The notes: generated from the sequence alone by a model not told the origin. Positions 1-6,847 are shown, numbered from the stretch's first letter. The stretch is 9,682 nucleotides of DNA from Pseudolysobacter sp. (GCA_025351985.1 JANXUW010000452.1:1-9682), one strand, 5' to 3'. A program made the numbers and translations.

Positions 1-41
1 CTCGGCACGGACTGTTGCATGCCCGAGCAAAAGCAAGATGG

Positions 42-61
42 ATTCCAGCCTGCGCTGGAAT
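42..61. repeat. REP-like perfect hairpin downstream of hemE
   Basis: An exact inverted repeat: ATTCCAGC at 42-49, loop CTGC at 50-53, GCTGGAAT at 54-61, followed by GACG. This resembles the dispersed intergenic palindromes (GATTCC...GGAATGACG) common in Xanthomonadales and related proteobacteria. That match is from memory, not a search. It lies about 110 bp beyond the hemE stop, so it may stabilise or end the hemE transcript, but no long T run follows it directly on the minus strand. Confidence 0.7.
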
Positions 62-131
62 GACGAGCAAAAAACGACGAGCAAAAAACGACGAGCAAAA
101 AACGACGAGCAAAAAACGACGAGCAAAAAAA
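62..131. repeat. Tandem 14-bp repeat with A-tracts, five copies
   Basis: The unit GACGAGCAAAAAAC begins at 62, 76, 90, 104 and 118. The first four copies are exact and the fifth has seven A residues and then diverges (AGCGAGAGCAAAG). The first copy grows directly out of the GACG end of the REP-like hairpin. A degenerate CGAGCAAAAGC lies on the other side of the hairpin at 24-34. On the hemE transcript strand these are repeated T6-T7 tracts. The 14-bp period is not in phase with the DNA helix. Copy number probably varies between strains by slippage (inference). Confidence 0.9.
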
Positions 132-168
132 GCGAGAGCAAAGAATCACCGTGCAGCAGCGGCAATTT

Positions 169-1239
169 CTACGCGTGCGGATGCGCGCTGAACTCATGCA
201 CCGCATCGACCAGCACGCGCACGTTTTCCGGATCGATATCCGGCGTCACGCCGTGGCCAAGATTGAAAATATGGCCGGGTCCGTTGCCGAAACTTCGCAG
301 TGTCGCTTGCACCTGCGCACGGATCACGTCGGGCGAGGCATGCAGCACGGCCGGATCGAGATTGCCCTGCAGCGCAACGCGATGCCCGACGCGCCGACGC
401 GCCTCTTCCAGGCTGATGGTCCAGTCGATGCCCAAGGCGGTACAACCGGTATCGGCGAGCGTTTCGAGATGGCCGTTGGCGCCCTTGCTGAAAAAAATCA
501 GCGGCACATCGCGCGTGTTCGGATCGCTTTGCAACAATAGTGCGATCTGGCCGAGATAACGCTGCGAGAATTCGTGGAATTGCAGCGGCGGCAGCAGCCC
601 GCCCCAGGTATCGAACACCATCAGCGCCTGCGCGCCGGCGGCGGCTTGCGCGGCGAGATAAATCGCGACCGAACGCGCGATCACATCGAGCAGGCGATGC
701 GCGAGTTCGGGTTCGTTCCAGCACAACGCCTTGACGCGCGCGAAATCGCGCGAGCCGCGACCTTCCACCATGTAACACGCCAGCGTCCACGGACTGCCGG
801 CAAAACCGATCAGCGGCACCCGACCGGCCAGCGCGTGGCGGATCGTGCGCACGCCATCCATGACGTAACGCAGCTCGACTTCGGGATCGGGCACGGCAAG
901 CCGGTTGATATCGGCCGAGGTGCGGATCGGGCGCGAAAACTGCGGGCCTTCGCCTTCGCTGAAATGCAGGCCGAGGCCCATCGCATCGGGAATGGTGAGA
1001 ATGTCCGAGAACAAAATCGCCGCATCCAGCGCGAAACGATCGAGCGGCTGCAAGGTCACCTCGCAGGCCAGGTCCGGCGTCTTGCACAGCGTCAGGAAAT
1101 CACCGGCACGCGCGCGAGTGGCGCGGTATTCCGGAAGGTAACGTCCGGCCTGGCGCATGATCCAGACGGGTGTCTTGTCGACCGGCTCGCGTTTCAAAGC
1201 GCGAAGGAAACGGTCGTTGAGCAGAGGAGTTTGCGACAT
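169..1239 (-). CDS. hemE: Uroporphyrinogen decarboxylase
   Basis: Cytoplasmic enzyme of haem synthesis that decarboxylates the four acetate side chains of uroporphyrinogen III to give coproporphyrinogen III without a cofactor. The protein is 356 residues, close to the usual 354 or so. Signature 1 ([10 protein letters not shown]) is at residues 24-33 and signature 2 ([16 protein letters not shown]) at 145-160. The family's active-site Asp is D79 in ILFSDI, with Y156 and H329 (NLGHG) at the other conserved positions. The ATG start gives the usual N-terminus ([16 protein letters not shown]); the Shine-Dalgarno site is only a weak AAGA. It is last in the minus-strand aroK-aroB-WGR-hemE run, but the 142-bp hairpin element upstream may separate its transcription from aroB. 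It appears intact. Confidence 0.98.
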   Translation of the reverse strand: MSQTPLLNDRFLRALKREPVDKTPVWIMRQAGRYLPEYRATRARAGDFLTLCKTPDLACEVTLQPLDRFALDAAILFSDILTIPDAMGLGLHFSEGEGPQFSRPIRTSADINRLAVPDPEVELRYVMDGVRTIRHALAGRVPLIGFAGSPWTLACYMVEGRGSRDFARVKALCWNEPELAHRLLDVIARSVAIYLAAQAAAGAQALMVFDTWGGLLPPLQFHEFSQRYLGQIALLLQSDPNTRDVPLIFFSKGANGHLETLADTGCTALGIDWTISLEEARRRVGHRVALQGNLDPAVLHASPDVIRAQVQATLRSFGNGPGHIFNLGHGVTPDIDPENVRVLVDAVHEFSAHPHA

Positions 1240-1275
1240 GAATTTTCTTGACGGTCTTGAGGGTAGTAGTAGCGT

Positions 1276-1417
1276 GAAGTGGCCTCAAAAACGTAGCGAG
1301 CGAAGGGAGTTTGTGTGAGGCCGGAGCACAGAAACCGGAATGTACATTGAGTACATGAGGATTTCGAGCACCGCCCGCGCACAAAATACCGAGCGCAGTA
1401 GTTTTTGGGGCCACTTC
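1276..1417. repeat. Long imperfect palindrome with 17-bp terminal inverted repeats
   Basis: GAAGTGGCCTCAAAAAC at 1276-1292 is the reverse complement of GTTTTTGGGGCCACTTC at 1401-1417 with a single mismatch. Complementarity continues inward with gaps: GTAGCGAGCG against CGAGCGCAGTA, GTTTGTG against CGCACAAAAT, and GGAGCAC-AGAAACC against GATTTCGAGCACC. It ends in a central ATGTAC-loop-GTACAT hairpin (about 1341-1356). The whole 142 bp could therefore fold into one long hairpin. It fills most of the gap between the WGR gene and hemE, and its right end includes the first base of the WGR stop codon. It could be a MITE-like or REP-family mobile repeat, or a structured intercistronic RNA. No clear target-site duplication is visible; TAGC occurs near both ends but is offset by two bases on the left. 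Confidence 0.75.
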
Positions 1418-1677
1418 TAGCCGAATGCGCGGCCTTCGAGGCCCTGACTGAACGTGATGAAAAATCCGCGCTTGAGCTGCGCATCGCGCGCGAGTTCGAA
1501 GGCGCTCAGCGCGTCGTCGCGCTCCAGATACACTTCCTGCTTGAGGCTGATGCGGCCGCCGGTTTGGCCCCATTCGCGGGTCAAGGTCCAGCCGCCGAGC
1601 AGATCCTGTTGCAGCGCGATCTGGTAATAACGCGGCGCTTCGGCGGCCGCAGGTTTGGTTTGCATGTAGATACGCAT
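1417..1677 (-). CDS. Small WGR-domain protein
   Basis: An 86-residue protein that is almost entirely a WGR domain. After an N-terminal MRIYMQ strand and a short Ala-rich linker comes YYQIALQQDLLGGWTLTREW (17-36), followed by GQTGGR and a C-terminal helix (DDALSAFELARDAQLKRGF). WGR domains occur in poly(ADP-ribose) polymerases and in bacterial stand-alone or MolR-like proteins, and are thought to bind nucleic acid. Here the eponymous W-G-R is W36-G37-Q38. It lies 59 bp after aroB on the same strand and is probably cotranscribed. Its TAG stop overlaps the end of the palindromic element, so insertion of that element may have set or changed the C-terminus. A second ATG four codons downstream is possible. 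The cellular role is unknown. Confidence 0.85.
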   Translation of the reverse strand: MRIYMQTKPAAAEAPRYYQIALQQDLLGGWTLTREWGQTGGRISLKQEVYLERDDALSAFELARDAQLKRGFFITFSQGLEGRAFG

Positions 1678-1736
1678 GTGCCTAGTTTAGCCGATGCGGT
1701 CGCGCTACACGCGATTTTGCGTCATACGATTTTATT

Positions 1737-2834
1737 TCAGCGATGCACCGCTGCGGTCGCGCTGTTGAGTATCTGCATTACTTCGCTGCTGGCCACGTCC
1801 GCGACAATTTCAGCCTGACCGATGCCGCGCCACAAGATCAGTCGCAGTCGTCCACTGATGTTTTTCTTGTCGAGCTGCATGTGTGCAAATAACGTTTCCG
1901 CAGCGATGCCGGCCGGGATATGGATCGGCAAACCGAGGCGTTGCAGCAGCGCAGCCAAACGATCGGCATCTGCCGCCGGCGCACGACCGAGCTGGGTCGA
2001 GAGTTGCGCGGCGAGCAACATGCCGATCGCCACCGCTTCGCCATGCAACAGCGTTGCGTAACCGGTTGCGGTTTCGAGCGCATGGCCGAACGTGTGGCCG
2101 AGATTGAGCAGCGCGCGTTCGCCGAGTTCGTGTTCATCGCGTGCGACGATCGCCGCCTTGTGCGCGCAACTGGTGGCGATGGCGTGCGTCATCGCGGTCG
2201 GATCGCGTGCGATCAGCGCATCGGCGTGTTGCTCCAGCCATGCGAAAAAATCGGCATCGCCGAGCGCGCCGTATTTGACGACTTCGGCCAGTCCGGCGCG
2301 ATATTCGCGCTCGGGCAAGGTCGCCAGCGTATCGGTATCGATCACCACCGCGCGCGGCTGATGAAATGCGCCGACGAGGTTTTTGCCTGCCGGCAGGTTT
2401 ACGCCGGTCTTGCCGCCGACCGACGAATCGACCTGCGCCAGCAACGTGGTCGGCATTTGCACAAACGCGATGCCGCGCATGTAGCACGACGCCGCAAATC
2501 CGGCGAGATCGCCGATCACACCGCCACCGAGCGCGATCACCGTCGCGTCGCGGCTGGCCTTGAGCTCGGCGAGTTTCGCCAGCACCCGTGCGGTGTTGTC
2601 GAGCGTCTTGTGGGTTTCGCCATCGGGCAGGATCAGGCTGTCCCAGCTCAGCGAGTGCAAGCTCTCGACGACGGTTTCCAAGTACAGCGGCGCGACCGTG
2701 CTGTTGCTGACGATCAATACATGCCGACCGCCGATACTGCTGCGCCACAGCGCCGGTTGCGTGAGCAGGCCGGGGCCGATCCAGATCGGATAACTGCGCG
2801 TGCCTAACTCGACGCGGATTTCGCGATGACTCAT
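1737..2834 (-). CDS. aroB: 3-dehydroquinate synthase
   Basis: Second step of the shikimate pathway: converts DAHP to 3-dehydroquinate in the cytoplasm using NAD+ and a divalent metal. With the ATG at 2834 it has 365 residues (E. coli AroB has 362). Visible motifs are the NAD-binding DGETHK (71-76) and GGGVIGD (103-109), the PTTLLAQVDSSVGGKTGVN substrate region (128-146), and the metal ligands E184 (GLAEVVKYG), H247 (NLGHTFGHALE) and H264 (LLHGEA). The reading frame stays open to a TTG at 2852, which would overlap aroK by 8 bp. The ATG fits the usual N-terminus (MSHREIRVELG) and leaves a 10-bp gap after aroK, so it is preferred, although its Shine-Dalgarno site is poor. It is the expected partner of aroK in one operon. 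Confidence 0.97.
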   Translation of the reverse strand: MSHREIRVELGTRSYPIWIGPGLLTQPALWRSSIGGRHVLIVSNSTVAPLYLETVVESLHSLSWDSLILPDGETHKTLDNTARVLAKLAELKASRDATVIALGGGVIGDLAGFAASCYMRGIAFVQMPTTLLAQVDSSVGGKTGVNLPAGKNLVGAFHQPRAVVIDTDTLATLPEREYRAGLAEVVKYGALGDADFFAWLEQHADALIARDPTAMTHAIATSCAHKAAIVARDEHELGERALLNLGHTFGHALETATGYATLLHGEAVAIGMLLAAQLSTQLGRAPAADADRLAALLQRLGLPIHIPAGIAAETLFAHMQLDKKNISGRLRLILWRGIGQAEIVADVASSEVMQILNSATAAVHR

Positions 2835-2844
2835 GAAAAAGGAC

Positions 2845-3396
2845 TCATGCAACTTGTTCCGGATGCTGGCGCTGCCAGCGTTGTTCGATCAGGGCGGCCA
2901 GCCGCCGCGCGGCATGCGCGACGCTGCCGTGCAATTCGGTCGGCACCGCGAGATCGGCGATTTCACGATACAGCGGCGTGCGTACCGCGGCGAGTTGATG
3001 CAAGCGCGATCGTCGATCGGGTGCCGCGAGCAGCGGACGTTTGCGATCATGCGCGAGCCGCGCGAGTTGCTGTTCGACGCTGATTTCGAGATGCACCACA
3101 TAACCCGATTCGCGCAACAGACGACGATTCTGCGCATCGAGCACCACGCCGCCGCCGGTCGCGACGAGCACGCCGCTGTGGGAGGCAAGTTCCGCCAGCG
3201 CCTCGCTTTCGCGACGGCGGAATCCGGCTTCGCCCTCGACATCGAACACCACCGCCACACTCACGCCGGTGCGGTGCTCGATCTCATTGTCGAGATCGTG
3301 GAATGATAGATTCAACAACCGCGCCACGCGCTGGCCCACCGTGCTTTTGCCAGCGCCCATCGGGCCGATGAAAAACAAGTTGGGGGCGGGATTCAT
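2845..3396 (-). CDS. aroK: Shikimate kinase
   Basis: Phosphorylates shikimate at the 3-hydroxyl with ATP, the fifth step of aromatic amino acid synthesis; cytoplasmic. The 183-residue protein has the P-loop GPMGAGKST (11-19), the shikimate/Mg2+ DxD pair D34 and D36 (FHDLDNEIE), R60 in GFRRRES, the Walker B-like ATGGG (79-83), and the lid region with RKRPLL (118-123). Length and motif order match AroK of E. coli type. The ATG at 3396 gives the standard MNPAPNLFFIGPMG start with a weak ribosome binding site. It is the first gene of the minus-strand aroK-aroB run and is divergent from xrtH across 111 bp, which should hold both promoters. I could not identify convincing -35/-10 pairs there. Confidence 0.97.
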   Translation of the reverse strand: MNPAPNLFFIGPMGAGKSTVGQRVARLLNLSFHDLDNEIEHRTGVSVAVVFDVEGEAGFRRRESEALAELASHSGVLVATGGGVVLDAQNRRLLRESGYVVHLEISVEQQLARLAHDRKRPLLAAPDRRSRLHQLAAVRTPLYREIADLAVPTELHGSVAHAARRLAALIEQRWQRQHPEQVA

Positions 3397-3507
3397 ATGC
3401 CGATGCTACCAGCGCGATGTGGGTTTTTGCCAAGGGTCGTGCATCGATGCGGGCAAGGGCAGGCAGGAATCGGTTAATCTATGGCATCGTTTGTCGCGTG
3501 ATTTGCC

Positions 3508-4011
3508 ATGATTCGTTTCGTTCTGATCTTTCTTGTCTGCATCGCCGTGCTGTTTCCGCTGGAGCTTTTGAAGCCGGTCGACGACTACGTCATCGTGCCG
3601 TTTACCTCGCTGCTGGCCGATCTGTGCGTGTGGCTGATTCACTTGTTCGACAAGGGCGTGGTGGTCGAGGGCAAGATCGTGCGCAGTGTCTCGACCGGTT
3701 TTGCGGTGTCGATCGAACGCGGTTGCAACGGCGTCGAGGCGGTGCTGATTCTGGTGTCGGCGATCCTCGCTTTTCCGGCGCCGTGGAAAAACAAGCTGGC
3801 CGGTATCGCGCTCGGTTTTCTCGCGATCCAACTGCTCAATCTGGTGCGCATCATCAGCCTGTTTTATCTCGGGCAATGGAATCAGGTGTGGTTCGACTGG
3901 TTCCATTTGTATCTGTGGCAAGCGCTGATCATTCTTGATGCGCTCGGCGTGTGGCTCGTATGGCTGCGTTATCTGCCGCGCTCGCCGGCCGGAGCCATCA
4001 AACCGGCGTGA
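3508..4011 (+). CDS. xrtH: Exosortase H (IPTLxxWG-CTERM sorting enzyme)
   Basis: A 167-residue polytopic inner-membrane protein of the exosortase/archaeosortase family. The family triad is visible: C73 in ERGCNGVEA, R114 in NLVRIISLF and H133 in FHLYLW. Hydrophobic segments lie at about 3-21, 32-47, 76-92, 97-121 and 137-153. The short length and the segment around the Cys match XrtH, the class paired with IPTLxxWG-CTERM proteins; the subclass is assigned by eye. Exosortases are thought to cleave a C-terminal Pro-containing signal next to its TM helix and transfer the substrate to a surface acceptor. No IPTL-CTERM substrate is encoded in the window, so targets would be elsewhere. The stop overlaps the GTG start of the next gene. 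The ribosome binding site is weak; ATG 3508 is the first start in frame. Confidence 0.88.
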   Translation: MIRFVLIFLVCIAVLFPLELLKPVDDYVIVPFTSLLADLCVWLIHLFDKGVVVEGKIVRSVSTGFAVSIERGCNGVEAVLILVSAILAFPAPWKNKLAGIALGFLAIQLLNLVRIISLFYLGQWNQVWFDWFHLYLWQALIILDALGVWLVWLRYLPRSPAGAIKPA

Positions 4012-4865
4012 GCGCTGATACACGCGGCGCCTACCTGATCGCCGGCTGCGGCGATAGCGGAATCCGCATCGCAAAATTGCTGCTCGCGCAGGGCCGCAAA
4101 GTTTACGGCCTGCGTCGTTCGCCAGGCGCATTGCCGGCGAAAATCATTCCGATAACGGCCGATCTGACCGATCCCGCGACGCTGCAAACGTTGCCCACGG
4201 ATATCGAAACGCTGGTGTATCTGCCGACACCGTCGCAGCGCACGCATGGCGCGTATCAGCAAATTTTTCGCGATGGACTGGAACATCTTCTCGCGGCATT
4301 GCCGCACGCAGAGACGACATTGCGACGGATCGTATTCATCTCATCGAGCGCGGTTTACGGCGAGCATCACGGCGCATGGGTCGATGAAGAAACCGAGTGT
4401 CGACCGCTGGCTTTCAACGGCGAAATTCTACTGAACACCGAACAGTGGTTGCTGCAGAATTTTCCGAATGCGTGTGTGCTGCGTTTCGCCGGGATTTACG
4501 GCCCGGGTCGCACGCGCTTGATCGAGGCTATCCGCGCGCAAAAAGCGCGAGTCCATGCCGGTGCGGATCGGTATACAAATCGCACTCACGTCGACGATGC
4601 CGCCGCCGCGGTGGTGCATGTGCTGGGCTTGCAACGAGTGCATCCGATTTACAATGTCGTCGATGATTTGCCGGTGGCCGATGGCGAAGTCTGTGACTGG
4701 CTCGCCGATAAACTTGGTGTGGCCCGCCCCTTACGCGAGGACAAATCGCCGGGCGACACGCTGGGCAACAAACGCGTCAGCAATATGCGACTGCGGGCGA
4801 GCGGTTTTGTGCCTAAATATGCGGACTATCGCGCGGGTTATGCGGCTATTCTCGATGCGCCGTAG
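4008..4865 (+). CDS. Atypical NAD(P)-dependent SDR / epimerase-like protein (YeeZ-like)
   Basis: A 285-residue Rossmann protein related to NAD-dependent epimerases. From the GTG start, the glycine motif is AGCGDSG (12-18), R36-R37 follow strand 2 (suggesting NADP preference), and SSSAVYG (112-118) is the usual SDR strand-5 motif. The catalytic YxxxK is absent: the expected region reads FNGEILLNTEQ (136-146), as in the YeeZ-type atypical SDRs, so ordinary SDR oxidoreductase chemistry is doubtful. The frame is open upstream to 3951 inside xrtH, but the GTG at 4008 overlaps the xrtH stop (GTGA), a classic translational-coupling arrangement, and puts the Rossmann fold at the N-terminus. GGAG at 3991-3994 is a distant possible ribosome binding site. 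Being coupled to xrtH suggests a linked role, perhaps in nucleotide-sugar or acceptor metabolism (inference). The substrate is unknown. Confidence 0.85.
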   Translation: MSADTRGAYLIAGCGDSGIRIAKLLLAQGRKVYGLRRSPGALPAKIIPITADLTDPATLQTLPTDIETLVYLPTPSQRTHGAYQQIFRDGLEHLLAALPHAETTLRRIVFISSSAVYGEHHGAWVDEETECRPLAFNGEILLNTEQWLLQNFPNACVLRFAGIYGPGRTRLIEAIRAQKARVHAGADRYTNRTHVDDAAAAVVHVLGLQRVHPIYNVVDDLPVADGEVCDWLADKLGVARPLREDKSPGDTLGNKRVSNMRLRASGFVPKYADYRAGYAAILDAP

Positions 4866-4898
4866 CCGAGGGCGCGCCAGTTTTGAGCACGATCGACG

Positions 4899-5531
4899 CT
4901 ACCGCAGACGAGATGTATCTGCGCGCAGCAAGTGCTCGATGGCGTCGGTTTTTTGCGTGCGTGCAAGTGCAAAATAGCTTGACGCACCGAGTATGCCGCC
5001 TAGCAAATGCGCTTGCCATGCAATCCGCACCTGATCCGGCAGATCGGTCAGCGTCAGCGACATTCCGATTGCGTCCAAGCCGATTTTCGCGAGCAGACAC
5101 GCTGCAAGAATGCCGAGCGTCAATCGGCTCGACGATCGTGATTGCCACAACGAAAAACCGGCCAGCGTCGCGAGCATGCCAGCGATCGCGGATGCGCCGC
5201 GGTAATCGAGCAAGGCGGGCGCGAAAAACGTGATGCCGCTCGAAATCAATGGCGCACCCATCAACAACAACATGGCGATGTGGCGCGATCCGAAAATCGA
5301 CTCCGCCATCGTGCCGATCAGCAACAGCGTTATCGAGTCGATCACTGCGTGATACGACGAAAAATGCGTCAGATGCGCGCTCCACAAGCGCCACAATTCG
5401 CCGTGCAGAATTGAATGACGATCACCGCTCAGATGTTCGATCAGCGATTCCGGCATCGCGGCGAACATCAGACAGAACGTCGCAACGGCGATAGTGACCC
5501 AAGGCCAATCAGCTCTGCGCACGGCGTGCAT
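4899..5531 (-). CDS. rrtA: Rhombosortase (rhomboid-family GlyGly-CTERM protease)
   Basis: A 210-residue polytopic rhomboid-type intramembrane serine protease. The L1-like segment GELWRLWSAHLTHF (44-57) is followed by a histidine-bearing helix start (SSYHAVIDSITLLLIG). The catalytic serine is S114 in DYRGASAIAG and the catalytic histidine is H175 in AWQAHLLGGILGA. The YRG-x-SA serine motif is typical of rhombosortases rather than GxSG rhomboids. These enzymes cut the C-terminal GlyGly-CTERM segment of exported proteins. The frame is open to 5669, but ATG 5531 gives a normal N-terminus just before the first TM helix (WVTIAVATFCLMF) and overlaps the upstream lipoprotein gene by 23 bp, implying translational coupling. 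That lipoprotein is the likely cognate substrate. The 3' end converges on the SDR gene with a 33-bp gap and no evident terminator. Confidence 0.92.
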   Translation of the reverse strand: MHAVRRADWPWVTIAVATFCLMFAAMPESLIEHLSGDRHSILHGELWRLWSAHLTHFSSYHAVIDSITLLLIGTMAESIFGSRHIAMLLLMGAPLISSGITFFAPALLDYRGASAIAGMLATLAGFSLWQSRSSSRLTLGILAACLLAKIGLDAIGMSLTLTDLPDQVRIAWQAHLLGGILGASSYFALARTQKTDAIEHLLRADTSRLR

Positions 5532-6354
5532 AAGCGACTCCGCACAGGGCCAGCGCCAGCAATAGACCGAACCCGCCAAAATCTCCCGCAGCGCTGTAGC
5601 CCGGTTTGTTTTCGACCTTGAATCCGGCATCCGATTTGATGCGCTCCTTGAACTTGTCCAGCTCGGCATGCAGTTGCGGAATCAATTGATCGACTGCTTG
5701 CTGATAGCCGAGATCGCGCGCCGCGCGGCTGCGACCGCTGAAACTGGCCATCGTTGCATTGCCTTTGACCTGACTCGTGCCCGGCGCGCGGAACAATAAT
5801 TTCCGGCTGCTCACATCGAACACCGCGGCATCGACCATGGTCTGCACATCGTATTTGTCGCCGCGGATGACATAAGCGCCGACCACGGTCCAATACAATA
5901 CTGCGAGTGCGTTGCTGTCGTTGAACTGCACCTGGTCGTAGGACACCAGCGCGATCGCCTCGATGTTGAACATGCTCGCGACCTGCTGCAGATTGGTGAA
6001 ACCGCCATGCGTGCGCAGATAGTTGCTCGGAATAATCTCGATATTGCCGATGTAGGGATATTGCGCGAACGAATCCTTCACGCGCTGCAGCAGTTTCTGT
6101 TTTTCCGCCTCGACCAAGCCCTCGCAACCGCAAGCGCCCGGCACGAACGCAATGCCAACGCGCACCGGCGGATGCAGACGTGTCACGGTCGGCTCGAGTT
6201 GCGGAGGCTCCTTCGCATCGGGATACAAATAATCCACCACGCTGCCGGCCTGCCTCATGCTGTGTGGTTCCACCCACGAAGCGCAACCGCTCGCACCCAA
6301 TAGCAAAACCAGCAGTGGCATTACGATCAAAAATGGTAGTGAGGCGCGTGGCAT
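5509..6354 (-). CDS. Rhombotarget lipoprotein (GlyGly-CTERM-like substrate)
   Basis: A 281-residue exported protein with sorting signals at both ends. The N-terminus is a lipoprotein signal peptide (hydrophobic 6-19, lipobox ASGC, lipidated C24). The mature part carries VVDYLYP (39-45), which I recall from the rhombotarget lipoprotein family, and a CGC pair (C75, C77). The C-terminus has Gly-rich GDFGGFG (257-263), a TM stretch (264-275) and R277-R278, the layout of a GlyGly-CTERM signal. It overlaps the rhombosortase gene by 23 bp, the expected enzyme-substrate pairing. ATG 6354 is chosen over an upstream-open frame because AGGA lies 7 bases ahead of it and it begins the signal peptide. Rhombosortase would remove the C-terminal helix, leaving an envelope lipoprotein. 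The biochemical role is unknown. Confidence 0.9.
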   Translation of the reverse strand: MPRASLPFLIVMPLLVLLLGASGCASWVEPHSMRQAGSVVDYLYPDAKEPPQLEPTVTRLHPPVRVGIAFVPGACGCEGLVEAEKQKLLQRVKDSFAQYPYIGNIEIIPSNYLRTHGGFTNLQQVASMFNIEAIALVSYDQVQFNDSNALAVLYWTVVGAYVIRGDKYDVQTMVDAAVFDVSSRKLLFRAPGTSQVKGNATMASFSGRSRAARDLGYQQAVDQLIPQLHAELDKFKERIKSDAGFKVENKPGYSAAGDFGGFGLLLALALCGVAYARRAQS

Positions 6355-6409
6355 AAGAATTCCTGTGGGGTTAGATGGCTTGCTGTTTCCCTGGGGTGAC
6401 GTGCAACCG

Positions 6410-6847
6410 TCAATCGCTCGCGGGGAGCTTGCTTGCCTGACGATCAAAGCAATTGCGTCCGGCGCCATGTGTCCACTCGCTGGTGTCCGGATAAAAGCGT
6501 GTCTTTTGTCCGTGCTCGGACTCCAGAGCGAATGCCGCACAGAGTCGATAGCCGCCGTCTTTGGTTGTTGCGTATTCGTAGGCCACGCCGGATTGCGGAT
6601 CAGATGGAATACGCAATCCGGGTTGCCTCTCGAGCGTGGCAAGATCGGCGGGTAGTTGCTTGTGTTGTTCCGAGTAATATTTCAGATGTTGCGAAATATT
6701 TTTCAGATCCGCCACGCGCTGTTCGTCGAGTTTGTGTTGGCGTTGCAGTTCGGGTGGACCGATTGCAATCAATCCGGCGATGAGCGTAGTTATAACGATC
6801 AGCGTCGCGCCGACCAGCAGAAAGCGAATGCGATTTTGTGTGTTCAT
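6410..6847 (-). CDS. Pseudopilin-like single-TM protein of unknown function
   Basis: A 145-residue protein with a short basic N-terminus (NTQNRIRF), one TM helix at about 9-30, and a polar helix (35-62, ADLKNISQHLKYYSEQHKQL). The globular end has SDPQSGVAYEY (82-92), CAAFAL (103-108) and HGAGRNCF (127-134); C103 and C133 could form a disulfide. The long N-terminal helix followed by LPADL and a DP-x-SG-x-Y-x-Y turn recalls GspG-type pseudopilins, but there is no prepilin peptidase site (no G before FxxxE), so it is probably only fold-similar. Its ATG overlaps the DUF5671-type gene stop (ATGA), and a 55-bp gap separates it from the lipoprotein gene. It is probably anchored in the inner membrane with a periplasmic domain. 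Confidence 0.75.
   Translation of the reverse strand: MNTQNRIRFLLVGATLIVITTLIAGLIAIGPPELQRQHKLDEQRVADLKNISQHLKYYSEQHKQLPADLATLERQPGLRIPSDPQSGVAYEYATTKDGGYRLCAAFALESEHGQKTRFYPDTSEWTHGAGRNCFDRQASKLPASD

Noticed and set aside
62..131. Possible CRISPR array
   Set aside because: The repeat unit is 14 bp and directly tandem with no spacers, and no cas gene is present.
574..1251. Long plus-strand frame opposite hemE
   Set aside because: It is antisense to a clear hemE with all motifs. It has the Arg/Ala-rich composition typical of shadow frames in GC-rich DNA and no recognisable domain.
1920..2807. 295-codon plus-strand frame opposite aroB
   Set aside because: Antisense to an intact AroB, low-complexity Arg/Gln-rich translation, no domain.
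2835..2852. TTG start for aroB that would overlap aroK
   Set aside because: The added residues (HESFF) are not part of the usual AroB N-terminus, and an ATG lies at the expected place. It cannot be wholly excluded because GGAA precedes the TTG.
2833..3306. Plus-strand frame opposite aroK
   Set aside because: Antisense to an intact shikimate kinase with all catalytic motifs.
3481..3497. Sigma54-like promoter ahead of xrtH
   Set aside because: The GG and GC elements in TGGCATCGTTTGTCGC are spaced one base too far apart, and the site lies almost on the start codon.
3406..4131. 241-codon minus-strand frame opposite xrtH and the SDR start
   Set aside because: Highly charged, repetitive translation (many His/Asp/Arg/Gln) opposite a real membrane-protein gene; typical of reverse-complement shadow coding.
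6355..6409. Possible riboswitch ahead of the rhombotarget lipoprotein gene
   Set aside because: The 55-bp gap is too short, and its CAGGGAAACAGCAAGCC stretch only loosely recalls a c-di-GMP aptamer without the required pairing.
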